64,000 nt of DNA from Oenanthe sinensis (Eukaryota > Streptophyta > Magnoliopsida > Apiales > Apiaceae). Position numbers and translations under genes: made by a program. Positions 35,506 to 48,302 of the stretch are shown here, piece after piece; within the stretch, counting starts at the first letter, position 1; each line of letters begins with the position of its first letter. Location: contig CM053802.1 in NCBI GenBank assembly GCA_028671895.1, forward strand, positions 15,879,631 through 15,943,630. Direction: 5' to 3'. The notes beneath the pieces were generated by a model. The model did not search any database. It was given only the letters and a program-made list of their open reading frames with translations, and had not been told where the DNA came from.

Positions 35506-36974
35506 TGAAAGGGGAGATTGAAAGGAGAGATAGGAGTGAAGGGAAGTAACTCACTGCACTTTCATGTGTACTAGAAATGTTAAATGTAACCTCTATGTAA
35601 TGGTTGACGATAACTCAACAATAGAACAGGACATGTAATAATATACAGGTGCACAGGAATCTTGGAACAAAGAGTTCAGTTAAGACAAAGTATCAAAGGA
35701 TCATCTACAGACTTGAAGCTCACTGGAAGAAGTTCATTAATATGTTCAGGCCTCAGTGAAGAATAAAGGATGGTAACATCTAATCAAGAATGTGGAAGCT
35801 ATAGAAGATTGTCTTAGTGTCAGAAGATTTCAGGGTACCACAATCGAAGCTGCAGTAAGGTTTAAATAGAAGAATGTGGAATCATGTTCGGAATCAAGAG
35901 CCCCTATCAAGACTAGTCACTTATGAACCAGACCGTCGCATCAAGTGTCAGGACATTGGAGGCAAGCTCTCGTCGGTTAATATGGTTTTAATCATTCTAA
36001 AGTTGTTGGTTTTCTTGAGTCAAGTGGAGGATCAACAAAGGTGGTAAATCAGTGTTGGAGAAATGTCAGCCTAATGGATAAGAGACAGACGGCACAACCT
36101 GATTGGATCTTACTAAAGCTTCACAAATTTGAAGGCCAAATACTTGGACGTGGTGGAGTCACGTATACGGGGCCAAGTATTTGGATAAGGAAGTCTACAC
36201 AAATTGAAGAGTGGAATGGAAATATTTAATTTAATTAAATAAAGTATTTATTTAATTATTTATATATTTTATAAATAAAGACACTCTTTATTTATATTAT
36301 ATATATTTATTTAAATATTACTTTTATATTAAATATTTCCAAAGGCATGCTTGGCACATGACTTTGAAGATATGATTTGGGTGAACAAGATAAAAAGGTG
36401 GAAAAATAAAAAGCAACACCTTTTTCAATATATAAAGAAGAAACCCAAGTCTTAATTAGTATGTAGTGCATCCGGATGAGAAGAGAAAAGGGGAGAGAGA
36501 AAAAGAATTATTTTTCTCTCCCCCATGGCCGAACTAGATCTTGCATATTTTAGAGCCATGATTTTCTTTATCATACCACTCATCTATTCTTCTATTGTAA
36601 ACATTGCTAAATCTTGTTTAGAAGATAGGTTTGATTTTTGTCTCCTAGATCTAGAATTTGTAATATTTTTAGAGGAGCCAAAAATCATTTCTTTGTTGTG
36701 TTCTTGAGCTTATGTTCTTGAACTTGTTTGTAGCATCTACCCCACTTCATGAATATAAATCTATATTTGTGAATCTTGTTGTGTTGTGTGTTTTGGGTGA
36801 TTTTCTGTTCTTGGTCTTGGCTATTTTAATGGTGTTCTTGAGGTTGAAGAAGATGATGAACAGTACCTGGGTTTGAACCAAAGTAATTTTTATGTTGTCC
36901 CAAAAATAAATAAAAGTCAGATTTTTATTTGGGAATCGTATTCACCCCCCCTCTACGATCTCCAGGACCTAACA
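35506..36974 (+). repeat. 5' LTR of the LARD-like element
   Basis: It runs TGAAAGGGGAGATTGAAAGG to CTCCAGGACCTAACA. TATA box TATATAAAG is at about 36429-36437, about 45 bp before a plausible start. ORFs inside it (36041-36229, 36525-36707) recur unchanged in the 3' LTR and are not genes. I noticed no difference between the two LTRs when comparing by eye. Confidence 0.95.
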
Positions 36975-36989
36975 ATTGGTATCAGAGCT
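36975..36989 (+). promoter_or_regulatory. Primer-binding site of the LARD-like element (tRNA-iMet)
   Basis: ATTGGTATCAGAGCT directly after the 5' LTR, a perfect match to the usual Ty1/copia priming word. Confidence 0.92.
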
Positions 36990-37140
36990 ACTCGATTGAC
37001 ATACAAATCGATTGGATCTATTTTTATTTTTGAGATTAAAGAGGGTACAATTGGTTCACTGGGCATCCAGAATTTTTTTTGAAGCCCAGAATTTTTCTAA
37101 GTACAAAATGTTCTAGATAGCCAAGTAGAACATTCCCATG

Positions 37141-37793
37141 TAGAAATTCGAGTTGAGAAATTCGAGTTGAAAAATTCGAGTTGGAAAATTCGAGTTGAGA
37201 AATTCGAGTTGGAAAATTCGAGTTGGAAAATTCGAGTTGGAAAATTCGAGTTGGAAAATTCGAGTTGAGAAATTCGAGTTGGAAAATTCGAGTTGGAAAA
37301 ATCGAGTTGGAAAATTCGAGTTGGAAAATTCGAGTTGAGAAATTCGAGTTGGAAAATTCGAGTTGGAAAATTCGAGTTGAGAAATTCGAGTTGGAAAATT
37401 CGAGTTGGAAAATTCGAGTTGAGAAATTCGAGTTGGAAAATTCGAGTTGGAAAATTCGAGTTGGAAAATTCGAGTTGAGAAATTCGAGTTGGAAAATTCG
37501 AGTTGGAAAATTCGAGTTGGAAAATTCGAGTTGGAAAATTCGAGTTGAGAAATTCGAGTTGGAAAATTCGAGTTGGAAAATTCGAGTTGAGAAATTCGAG
37601 TTGGAAAATTCGAGTTGGAAAATTCGAGTTGAGAAATTCGAGTTGGAAAATTCGAGTTGGAAAATTCGAGTTGAAAAATTCGAGTTGGAAAATTCGAGTT
37701 GAGAAATTCGAGTTGGAAAATTCGAGTTGGAAAATTCGAGTTGAGAAATTCGAGTTGGAAAATTCGAGTTGGAAAATTCGAGTTGAGAAAATT
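37141..37793 (+). repeat. 14-bp tandem array (GAGTTGGAAAATTC), ~46 units
   Basis: Units are GAGTTGGAAAATTC with a GAGTTGAGAAATTC variant, often every second or third unit. A few further variants occur (GAGTTGAAAAATTC, GAGTTGGAAAAATC). Since 14 is not a multiple of 3, every three units (42 bp) encode the same 14-residue cycle in all three frames, without stops (for example WKIRVGKFELENSS). That is why long open frames appear here; I do not call a gene. Confidence 0.93.
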
Positions 37794-38015
37794 TCGAGAT
37801 AGAAATTTCGAGATAGATATTTCGAGATAGAAATTTCGAGATAGATATTTCGAGATAGAAATTTCGAGATAGGAATTTCGAGATAGATATTTCGAGATAG
37901 AAATTTCGAGATAGATATTTCGAGATAGAAATTTCGAGATAGATATTTCGAGATAGAAATTTCGAGATAGGAATTTCGAGATAGATATTTCGAGATAGAA
38001 ATTTCGAGATAAATA
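37791..38015 (+). repeat. Second tandem array, ATTTCGAGATAGAA/ATTTCGAGATAGAT units
   Basis: About sixteen 14-bp units that follow the first array without a gap. They are related to it (shared TTCGAG core) but use AGATAG in place of AGTTGG. Units end alternately AGAA and AGAT, giving a 28-bp higher-order period. Confidence 0.9.
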
Positions 38016-41000
38016 TCCTATGTAGAATTTCTACTTAGAAGGCTGTTTCAACATGACACAAGGCTACATAGCTTAACTTTTATTTAAAACAAAAATTGTT
38101 TTTCTCTCAAATTGTTTTTAGTTTAATAATTAATTTAATAATTAAATTTGAATTTAATTATATAAAATATTTTGGAAATATTTTTTAAATTTAAATAATT
38201 TATTTTTCAAGTTTATTTTACATCTTGGAAAATATTTTATTTTCTTTTAAATTTTAGAGTCAAATATTTTATATTTTTAATATTCTTAGTTAAGAATTTT
38301 ATTAATTTGAAAACTAAAATTAATCTTAAAATCCAATTTAATTTCTTTTGAGTTTAATATTCTTAAAAGTATTTTGAGAATTATTTTTGAGGTTTAATAA
38401 TTTATTTTTCATAAAACATTAATTACAAATTTTATAAAACTCTTTGGAAAATATTTTTGGATTGAAATAATTTATTTTCATGAACATTTTAAATGTTTTG
38501 AAAATTTAGTATTTCTATTTCAAAATTATGTTTTCGAGTTGTTTTATTTTAATTATAATTTATGCATGGAAGTTTTAATTATAAATCTCATAAAACTTTT
38601 TGGAAAATCATTTTGGTTGAAATAATTTATTTTCAAGAATATCTAAGATGACTTGAAAATTTATTATTTTTATATCAAACTTATATTTTCAATCTGTTTT
38701 ATTTTAATTATAATTGAAACTGTTTTGGATTATAAATTCTATAAAATTCTTTGGAAATTAATTTTGATTTGAAATAATTTCTTTTTCAGGATTATTTAAT
38801 ATACCTTGAAAATTTTGTTATCTCTATATCAAAACTTTCTTTTCGAATTTTATTTTATTTATAATTTGAAATTGAGAAATTTATTATTATTTATCAAAAA
38901 TACATTTTCAATTTATTTTGATTATTTAAATTCCAAAAAAAAAATTAAATACTTCTGTTTGAACAAAATGTTTTATTAAACGAAACAACAGGAGTTGATT
39001 CTTCGTTCGTTGAGGACAAACGAACTGACTGAAGAACATTCTAATGGAGTTGAGACCTGATCTTACCATTGGAGATGTATTTCTACATCGGTCTACTCAG
39101 TGGATCATTTGGTTATTGAAAGGGGATTAGTTCATTTAGGGAAGAGTCTTCGATCAGTGGTTTTCGAATCAATATATGAAGAATTTGGGATTTTGAAAAG
39201 GAATTCAGTTTATCGGTCAAAGAACCAAAACAACAATTGAAGATTTGGTTAAAGGACAACAGTGGCTGTATCAGAAACACACAAGGTTTGATTATCACTG
39301 ACATATGATAGTCAAGGGGTTATTGCTACACACACAAAGAAGAGTTATCTTTTCAAGCAAAACATGAAGACATTTTATGTCGGGTTTTTAAGCAGAACAG
39401 TCAGGCATCAGTTTGGGTTGAAGCAGGAACTGTTGAGGTCAAATGCAAAGATACTTCCATGAGTGTCAGTGGAATGGAAATTGATTGGGATCAATTGATT
39501 ATCACTGGAGATGGAATGCTAATCATCGTTCAGGTAAACACTCTAACTAGTTATACTTGTTTGATTCAATTATAGAAATATTAAGTGTTGAACTGCATTA
39601 TATTATAAGATTGATGTAATGCATGTCTCACCTTGATTTCCATATGAATTAGATAACTCGTGCTAGTTTGTTAGTGTTGCTTGTTAATCAGTATTTGACT
39701 TCATGATTAGATCTTATGTGATTTAATGCTTGCTTCACGACAATTGATCATGTCAACATATAGAGTCTTAGGTAATTGTAAGGGTGCATTTACCAGAAAG
39801 AGTATGTGTTGCATGTTAAGTGCCTTGATGTTTACATTGTCTATAATCTGCTTATACTCGCATAGTTGTGTTAAATGCTATATCTGATCATGTGCTTGTT
39901 AAGATGAGTTTATTTTTATTTTAGGAATTACCTAAAGGTCAGTATAATAAATCATGGATTAAATGTTTAAATCTAAACTGACTTAGGTAATTAGAGATGA
40001 CATAATGGTTAGTGAACAACAAAGGTGATTTAGGAGGCTTAATAATCTGAGTGATTAATTCTTCTATTTCTACATATTTGTAAGACATGATTCTTACAGA
40101 CTGCTAGTCCACCTTATGGTAGGTTGGAATCACTGAGCTCATAGCCAAAACTGCGAGTTAAGGCTGATATAGATGAGGAGTGATCAGTCAAATAAGAATG
40201 AACATGTTGAACTTAAATGCTTTGTTGTTAACTATGTTTATAAAAATCTCTAACCCTATTGGACTCAATTAAATTGAGGACCACATATCTTAATCATTTG
40301 TGAATGCAGAGTATCTTTATACAGGTATAAGTTATATATCTATGACATTTTCATGTTCAAGGCATATAACTACTTTTACTCTGGTATTCAAATGGTTAAG
40401 CAAGGATACCAATTTTTCTTGAATGATCTGAAGCACAACATTAATGAAGACCTAGGGAATTATTTGCGAAGGGTTTCCTAGTATCAGTTCGAGGTTGAAC
40501 AGTGTTGATCAGGGTCAAGAGAAATGGAAGCTCACTAAGCTGGAAGTGAGGTTGTTGCTGACACGAAATGTAAAGCTTATGATGAAGTCAACTATTCGTT
40601 GAATTTTGTCAGAATGGAGTTAGCCGCAACAACAAGTGATGCTCTCACACTTGGTTTATCAACAAATACTTGGTTTATCAAGACAATGGATTCGATGGTA
40701 AAGATGAAGTTGGTGAGAAAGGACTACTTCTAGTGAAATTCTTTTAAAGAAGGACATTAGTGAAGTATGTCAGTTTAAGGGAAGTCAAGTCAAAGGCTAC
40801 CCTGGTTAAGTTTGATGGTTGTTCATGCATTCTTTAGATGAAGCATCTCAATGATTAATCACATTAAAAGGATTAGACAGATTGTTGTAAGAACACTTTG
40901 AGGGCAGGTAATAGAATTTGATTGACGAATGAAGTTCTATGGTTTGTCTGCACTTAAAGGAGCATTCTAGAGTAATGTTCAGTTTCCGGACTTCATGACC

Positions 41001-44000
41001 AAATGGAGGAGTTGATAGGAAAATCCAGAACTTGAGTGGAATTACGAGGATAATGGATGGACTTAAGGTTTCCTATCTACTACGGCTGAATCAGTTAATA
41101 TAACAAGTCTAATCAGCAATTATAAAGAGAAGACATCAAGTAAGATTAATCATGCCTGAAGTCACATGGTGTGATAGAGGGTTATCTTATTTGGAGTTAA
41201 GAACTTACAAAGAAGTTGTGATTGAATTGAGGAGGTCTTAGATGCAGTGAACATCATCATAATCAAGCTCCCTAGCACTCGTTTGATTTTAGCTCTGAAT
41301 TCCTAAAGGTTGACATCCTGTTTAGGGCTCGAGATCAGATGACACTAGATGAAGAAAAGTTGCAAGCAACATCGCAGGGAGGGCATTAACAAGATGGATC
41401 AACTAGTCGAGGTTGATGGTTCTGAGGCTAGTAGTGCTCATTGGGCAAGAGTTAAAGATTCTTAGGAGCACTGAGTGATCCGTATTGAGTGATTGCATAT
41501 TGGAAATGAATTTGCCAGTTTAAATTCAATGCAAGATGATCTCAACTAAATTGAAAGATGACTACTCTACCCACTGAATATCTAAGGAAACATTAAGGAC
41601 ACATCTGTCATGACAAAGGGTTTTGTGTAACAACATTTCCTAGAGTCAGTTCTTGATGAATCTGGGTAGTAGAGTAGTGATTGGTAGTGCCGTGCATGTA
41701 TAAGAGTATTTCATTAGTTTTTCTGAGTGAATTCAATGAAGATTGAAGATGCACTAACTAATCAAGATTGAGTAGGGTTCGAATCGAGGAACTAACTCAA
41801 TTGAACCAGAGGCAGATACACTTAGCGCAAGGAATCAATCCACATGAAGACTGGGTATTGATACAGAAGCTGAAGGGTAGTTCGGAGTGTTTGAAGGTTC
41901 TACTCTGCTAGTGTCAAGACTACTGATTTCTAGAGTGCTGAGTTTAGTGAAGCTGCTGCCAAGACCAATATCTACAAGAAAATATTTGGGTGCTGAAGGT
42001 AATGCAGTTTCCGTCTGGATGAGCGTGGTATTGTTTCGAGGAACAATGTTAACTGGTAGCTGAAAAGTTATTCCTGTCCAAATGGAGTAAACGTTCGATC
42101 TCGAAAGGAGTAAACGTTCGATCTCTCGGGCAAAGAGGAGTAATTGTTCATTCAACGATCATACACTAGTAAAAGCTCTATTGACTAAGGTATGTCACTC
42201 TAGTCTAATATTGATTTATTTAAACATAATGTTTATAGAGAGTGTTCATGCTATTTAGATGTCTACGATCTCTAGGAACTGATTAATGTTTGGCGTGTGA
42301 CCACCCGGGACTCAATATTATCATTATGAGATTACCTATGATCACTCATGACCTAGGGACCTAACGTTGTAGCATCTCTTTGTATAGTCAATTTATATCC
42401 AGGATCTCGTACTTTGTGCTGTCATATGTTATTCATGCTATATGTATCAAATGTTTCAGCATAAGTATTTGTATATATTAATTAATTGTAATTTTATTTA
42501 CTTTTAATTGTTTAATGCTAATATTAATGGAACCACTTAATATGTAGTTTAAGTGCTGTAATTCATGTCTTTTGCAAAATCCATTAATATTAGTTGTCAT
42601 TCTTTTGATATTAGTGATGTCACTTAGAATTTCTGCACTAAGTGACAAAAAGATTATTTCAAAAACACTGATATTGAAAGTAAGTTACTACATCGCGAGG
42701 GGTTGTCAAAGATCATAAATTTTAGCATTAATATTTAAAGGTATTTGATCTCTGATGCAACTAGTACCTCGAGCTTACATACATTCTGATTGTCATGAGT
42801 ATTTTCAATATGCTTATGTGATAATTGTTAAGATGTAGTGTAAGAAGTTAAATGCTGTCATTCGGTCAATGTATGTTCAGTGTTTAGCGGATGCTTATGT
42901 TTTATGCTTTAGAATTACCATGATCTATATTGCAAAATGTGTTTGTTTCAAGCGACAAATGGTAATTGTCTAGCATAATGTAAGTATCTTATGTGCTTGA
43001 TTATTTTGTAGTAAGATGCATTTTATTACAAAATGATTGAATGATGTTAGTACTTTTGAATGTATTGTCACTCATATCTTTGATAATTCATTAATATTAA
43101 CATATATTTTTCATTCTTTAGAACTTGAATGCATAAAGAAATTTCTTGTCTATTTCTTGTAAAAAATGTTTTATCTAAACATGCATTTATTTGCTAGAGA
43201 ATGAAAAGCCACTAAAAGTTTTTTCCTTTGAAAGAGAACATTTCTTGAGGATTATCTTTCTATTTCAAAATCATATATCCTCTCTCTCTCTAAATGTTTT
43301 GTAATGAAAACTGTTTTCTCTCTCCACGATTTGTTTAAATAAAGTTACTTGATAACTTGTAACTGAGGTTGCATGGTATCAGGCTATTTTATTTGAGTAA
43401 ATTGTTTTGATCTTAAAGTATCAACCATTGGTAAAACGTTTTTCAAAACTCTTGTTAATGTCTGTTTCACATTGACCTGTAGTATTAAAACAATGGTTGT
43501 TTGCTTTGGGATTAGTGCCTTGGACTGTATGACTAAAGCATTCATTCGATTTTTTTTAATGATTTATGTTTTAAGTCGGAGATAATATCCGATAAGAATG
43601 AATTGCAAAACAATTTCTGAAAACATACAGTGAGCAAGATGAAATAGATTTGAGTTATTAATCAAAATGTTTTTGTTAAAAGAGTTGAATTTCAATTGGA
43701 TATTTGTCTAAGAGAAATTCAAAAGAACACTTTTGTTAATCTGTTAAACTTTTTTTTCAAAATTGTGAGTTTATGAAATTTGGCTTAATATTCTTTTACC
43801 TATTCTTTATTAATTCCCACATTTTAGCTCTGGTGCATTGTTTCTTGAGGACACATTGCTCCGATGCTATATTTCTGAGAAGGAATAGAGAATAAGTTTA
43901 ATCATACTCTACCAAATTTTATATAGCTCTGATCAACTCTATCTATTTAGCCGTAATGGCTTGGCCTTAGTGGCTATAGGGGAAGGTCAAGAAGTTGAAT

Positions 44001-44800
44001 AATCCATCAATTTCTAACCAAGGCCTTAGTACCAAACACTATCATTCTAATTCAAACTTTCAACCATTGGTGATATAAGGAAGTTATGTAGATTAGCGGT
44101 TGTTAAGGGAGAAACTGCACTTGATGCAGCAAATAAGGATGAAGTCGGAAGTGCACCCACAGCTCTACCTCCAGAGAAGAAAAGAAGTATACAAATTGAG
44201 GTAACTGTAGCTCATCTGTATTCTCTCAAAAGGATGCAGAGCTGAAAAGGCAATTCAACCGTTTCTGAATGAACTCTCTTAACAGGGTGATTTCATTGAA
44301 AATTCGCTCGTCAGCCAGAGCACCTTGTAATGAGTCAAGCACACCAAAAGCATTCACGCTGATGGTAATCCTAAAGTTTTTGCTTCTAAGGGTTGTTATA
44401 GGACCTAACAGTTCTCTAGCCTCTCTTGGGACTAACAATTGTGAGGACACATTGCAAGAAGTGCACATTGTGAGGTATAGGTAAAACCCCTAAACTTCTG
44501 TGTTTACCATTCATGGTGAATGAAGTTGTTGAGCCGCCTTCACAGGCATTAGAGGGAAACTTGGATTTCTTGCCATATATTAGAATCCTTGTCAACCTTC
44601 CTAGGAGGAACAGTCCTAGTTCCCTAACGGGATTTCACATCCGCAGAGCAATCTGTTGATGTTGAGAGGCAATCACTAACAGTTTTCCATGACTGAAAAT
44701 AGTGAGTTAATTCATCTTCACAGGTGATTGAGAGAGATGTTTGTACACGTCTACTCTCCCAGGAATTCAAATTCTGGAATACATGGATCGCTCACAACTT
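38016..44800. other. Internal region of the LARD-like element without recognisable coding capacity
   Basis: 38050-38950 is AT-rich with repeated TTTGGAAAATATTTT-type words. 39000-44800 has a higher GC content and gene-like base composition but is closed by stops in all frames. I could not align it by eye to gag, pol or a host gene. It could be an eroded coding region or captured host sequence. Confidence 0.5.
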
Positions 44801-44811
44801 AAAGGCATATC

Positions 44812-45110
44812 ACCGTCAACGATCCAGTGCATGGATTTGCATATGGGGAGTCGGTTGATGCTTAGATAGCTGCTAGTACGCATACCACATTCAACGATCC
44901 AGTGCATGGATTTGCATATGGGGAGATTGTTGATGCTGAAAGTAGCTGAGCAACAACTCGTAGACTATGATTCAGTTGGTTAACCAATTTGATGAGTCTT
45001 TTGAGGATCAGGGTGTTGGGATTTCAGTCACTCCTGGAATGGAGGAGATTCCAATTTCAGAAGGGTTATTCCCCGACGACGAGCCACGTGTGCATGGATT
45101 TGCTCATGGT
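44812..45110 (+). repeat. Imperfect repeats of an ACGATCCAGTGCATGGATTT unit
   Basis: 44816-44860 and 44897-44940 share CAACGATCCAGTGCATGGAT and TTGCATATGGGGAG at an 81-bp spacing. A weaker third copy is at 45085-45110 (GTGCATGGATTTGCTCATGG). In one frame each reads HGFAYGE-like, and the third falls in the short open frame 44967-45173. This suggests a decayed repetitive protein segment; no function is assigned. Confidence 0.55.
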
Positions 45111-45580
45111 GAGTTGGGTGACGGCCTAACTGAAACCCTGTCTGAGATTCCATCTCAGAACCTAGATCTTTAGTGATCGACAACATGCTACAGTCAACGA
45201 TCCATAATATCTTGGTGAGACTAGCATGGATTTACTTGCAGGTACAAATTGCTATAAATGGAATGAGTGCAAGTAAGGGAGAGAAACACTTGAGTGAAGT
45301 GAGGGAGTGATACACTTGAGTGAGAGAAATAGGGAGAGAAATGAGTGGAACACTTACGCTTGAAAGTGTAAACACCAACAGAACGTAGTAGAAGTGAGGA
45401 AACCATATACCAAACACTAACCTTGCTACTATGCTTGAATCCTGTTACTGAATTTTCCAGTTCTGGAATGTTGAAAAGATTCTTTTCTGGAAGACAAGCT
45501 GAAGAAGAGTCTAGCTGAAGCTTAGTGGGAATGTCCAAACTATTACCTTTGGGTCTATTAATTCATGTTGTTCTCAATCT

Positions 45581-46828
45581 CAAAGGGGGAGACATTAATT
45601 TTTAGGCCTAAGGAGGATTTTATGTTCAATTGACAGAGAGTTTCTTATTCGATTGGATGTAGATGATACTTTTATTGTTTTAAAGGATATTCTCAACTAA
45701 GGGGGAGAATTTGGTGATACAAGAAACGAGATCTCTTGGTGATACAAGAAATGAGATCTGTCAATCCTATCTTGTGGAGGTTACTTAGAGGATATCTAAA
45801 GACACAAGGGTGGATTGGAGCTTGCATGAACTAAGGGGGAGAATTAGATAAAATTGAAACCTTAGTGATGCAAGGGAGAAATTACTAAGGGGGAGTTTCT
45901 TAGTAATTGGTTGGAGCCTAATTCCTAAAGGTGTTGTAGATTTAACCAATTTTTCGTCTGAAGTGGAGAAGTTACTTTTTGTCAATTGGGAAGAAGTTAC
46001 TTGTCGTACTAAGGGGGAGAAGTTATGGAGAATCTTAACATCTTGGTTTGCAGTGCTATATCTTATTCTGAAAAGATATCTAAGGGATTTTGCTCTATTT
46101 GTTTGAAGATCTGTCCTTGGAACATTCTTAGGAGAGGTTCGGCAGAAGAATTCTTTCTAGCACGATCAATGAATGAAAATGAAGATTTCTTTGAAGAGTA
46201 TCAACTCAGGGGAAGTTTTTGCTAAGTAGAAGTTTTCTGGGTAAAGAAGAATGTGAAGGAGATTTTCAAGGGGCATCTGAGAAGTGTCCAAGTGTGTTCT
46301 ATTTCTTATTTCAGTGATAGATGAAGTCAGTGGAATAGTGCAGGGAAGAAAGAAAAATATGTTTCCTGGAAATAGAACATCCTGAAGAAAAAGAAGAAGT
46401 GACTTTCATTCCAAGAGAGAACAACCTTAAGGGGAGAATGAGTTGACCTCTTATGGGGAACATAGAGAGCTGTATGTTCTAGTTCGAATTGCAAGATGAA
46501 CAAGAATGATTGGTCAGAAGTCTTTACTAATGATTTGTTTCTTTATTGAAAGAACCCCATCTTTGAAGAACATTGAAGTGGAGGAAGCTAAAGGAAAATG
46601 AAATTCAGAAATTTATCATTCATTTTCAACAACTCAGGAAATCTGGATTTAACTGATTATATCTTTCCAGAACTCTTTGTATATTATTTTCATGTCCAGT
46701 ACTTTAATTGTTTCTTGTATGTTAGTTGAGTTATCCTCTAGTAGTTGATTTTATTTAATTGCTATTGGGGGAGATTGTTTGGAAATAGTATTTGATTGCT
46801 ATTCCATATCAACCAAATAGGGGGAGAT
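45581..46828 (+). promoter_or_regulatory. Ladder of polypurine tracts upstream of the LARD 3' LTR
   Basis: AAAGGGGGAG and CTAAGGGGGAG words occur at 45581, 45698, 45831, 45886 and 46010, then TTGGGGGAGATTG at 46764 and the LTR-adjacent ATAGGGGGAGAT at 46817-46828. Related TTAAGGGGAGAATG lies at 46427. Multiple polypurine tracts ahead of the 3' LTR are a known hallmark of Sireviruses. The last one primes plus-strand synthesis at the LTR edge. Confidence 0.75.
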
Positions 46829-48297
46829 TGAAAGGGGAGATTGAAAGGAGAGATAGGAGTGAAGGGAAGTAACTCACTGCACTTTCATGTGTACTAGAAA
46901 TGTTAAATGTAACCTCTATGTAATGGTTGACGATAACTCAACAATAGAACAGGACATGTAATAATATACAGGTGCACAGGAATCTTGGAACAAAGAGTTC
47001 AGTTAAGACAAAGTATCAAAGGATCATCTACAGACTTGAAGCTCACTGGAAGAAGTTCATTAATATGTTCAGGCCTCAGTGAAGAATAAAGGATGGTAAC
47101 ATCTAATCAAGAATGTGGAAGCTATAGAAGATTGTCTTAGTGTCAGAAGATTTCAGGGTACCACAATCGAAGCTGCAGTAAGGTTTAAATAGAAGAATGT
47201 GGAATCATGTTCGGAATCAAGAGCCCCTATCAAGACTAGTCACTTATGAACCAGACCGTCGCATCAAGTGTCAGGACATTGGAGGCAAGCTCTCGTCGGT
47301 TAATATGGTTTTAATCATTCTAAAGTTGTTGGTTTTCTTGAGTCAAGTGGAGGATCAACAAAGGTGGTAAATCAGTGTTGGAGAAATGTCAGCCTAATGG
47401 ATAAGAGACAGACGGCACAACCTGATTGGATCTTACTAAAGCTTCACAAATTTGAAGGCCAAATACTTGGACGTGGTGGAGTCACGTATACGGGGCCAAG
47501 TATTTGGATAAGGAAGTCTACACAAATTGAAGAGTGGAATGGAAATATTTAATTTAATTAAATAAAGTATTTATTTAATTATTTATATATTTTATAAATA
47601 AAGACACTCTTTATTTATATTATATATATTTATTTAAATATTACTTTTATATTAAATATTTCCAAAGGCATGCTTGGCACATGACTTTGAAGATATGATT
47701 TGGGTGAACAAGATAAAAAGGTGGAAAAATAAAAAGCAACACCTTTTTCAATATATAAAGAAGAAACCCAAGTCTTAATTAGTATGTAGTGCATCCGGAT
47801 GAGAAGAGAAAAGGGGAGAGAGAAAAAGAATTATTTTTCTCTCCCCCATGGCCGAACTAGATCTTGCATATTTTAGAGCCATGATTTTCTTTATCATACC
47901 ACTCATCTATTCTTCTATTGTAAACATTGCTAAATCTTGTTTAGAAGATAGGTTTGATTTTTGTCTCCTAGATCTAGAATTTGTAATATTTTTAGAGGAG
48001 CCAAAAATCATTTCTTTGTTGTGTTCTTGAGCTTATGTTCTTGAACTTGTTTGTAGCATCTACCCCACTTCATGAATATAAATCTATATTTGTGAATCTT
48101 GTTGTGTTGTGTGTTTTGGGTGATTTTCTGTTCTTGGTCTTGGCTATTTTAATGGTGTTCTTGAGGTTGAAGAAGATGATGAACAGTACCTGGGTTTGAA
48201 CCAAAGTAATTTTTATGTTGTCCCAAAAATAAATAAAAGTCAGATTTTTATTTGGGAATCGTATTCACCCCCCCTCTACGATCTCCAGGACCTAACA
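46829..48297 (+). repeat. 3' LTR of the LARD-like element
   Basis: Same length as the 5' LTR (offset 11,323 bp throughout, no indel). Sequence is the same as far as I could compare. It ends CCTAACA, followed by the target duplication CAGGG. Confidence 0.95.
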
Positions 48298-48302
48298 CAG
48301 GG

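Larger units (their letters stand above)
35506..48297 (+). mobile_element. Coding-poor LTR retrotransposon (LARD-like, Sirevirus-related) nested in the env-like ORF
   Basis: It is 12,792 bp long with LTRs 35506-36974 and 46829-48297, both 1469 bp. TSD CAGGG is at 35501-35505 and 48298-48302. PBS ATTGGTATCAGAGCT is at 36975-36989 and the polypurine tract ATAGGGGGAGAT at 46817-46828. The internal 9.85 kb has no gag or pol ORF: the longest open frames are ~160 codons within a tandem array and ~106 codons elsewhere. With this structure it must have been mobilised in trans. The extra polypurine tracts and the CCCCCCTCTAC block near the LTR end point to a Sirevirus-type partner. Confidence 0.92.

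Noticed and set aside
36041..36229. 62-codon ORF, repeated at 47364-47552
   Set aside because: Lies wholly within the LARD LTRs and recurs because the LTRs are duplicates; no protein features.
37223..37802. Open frames of 60-160 codons encoding a WKIRVGKFELENSS cycle
   Set aside because: They are a consequence of a stop-free 14-bp repeat that opens all three frames. There is no start context or conserved domain.
37141..38015. CRISPR-like short repeats
   Set aside because: Units are contiguous 14-mers with no spacers, inside a plant LTR element; it is a tandem array.
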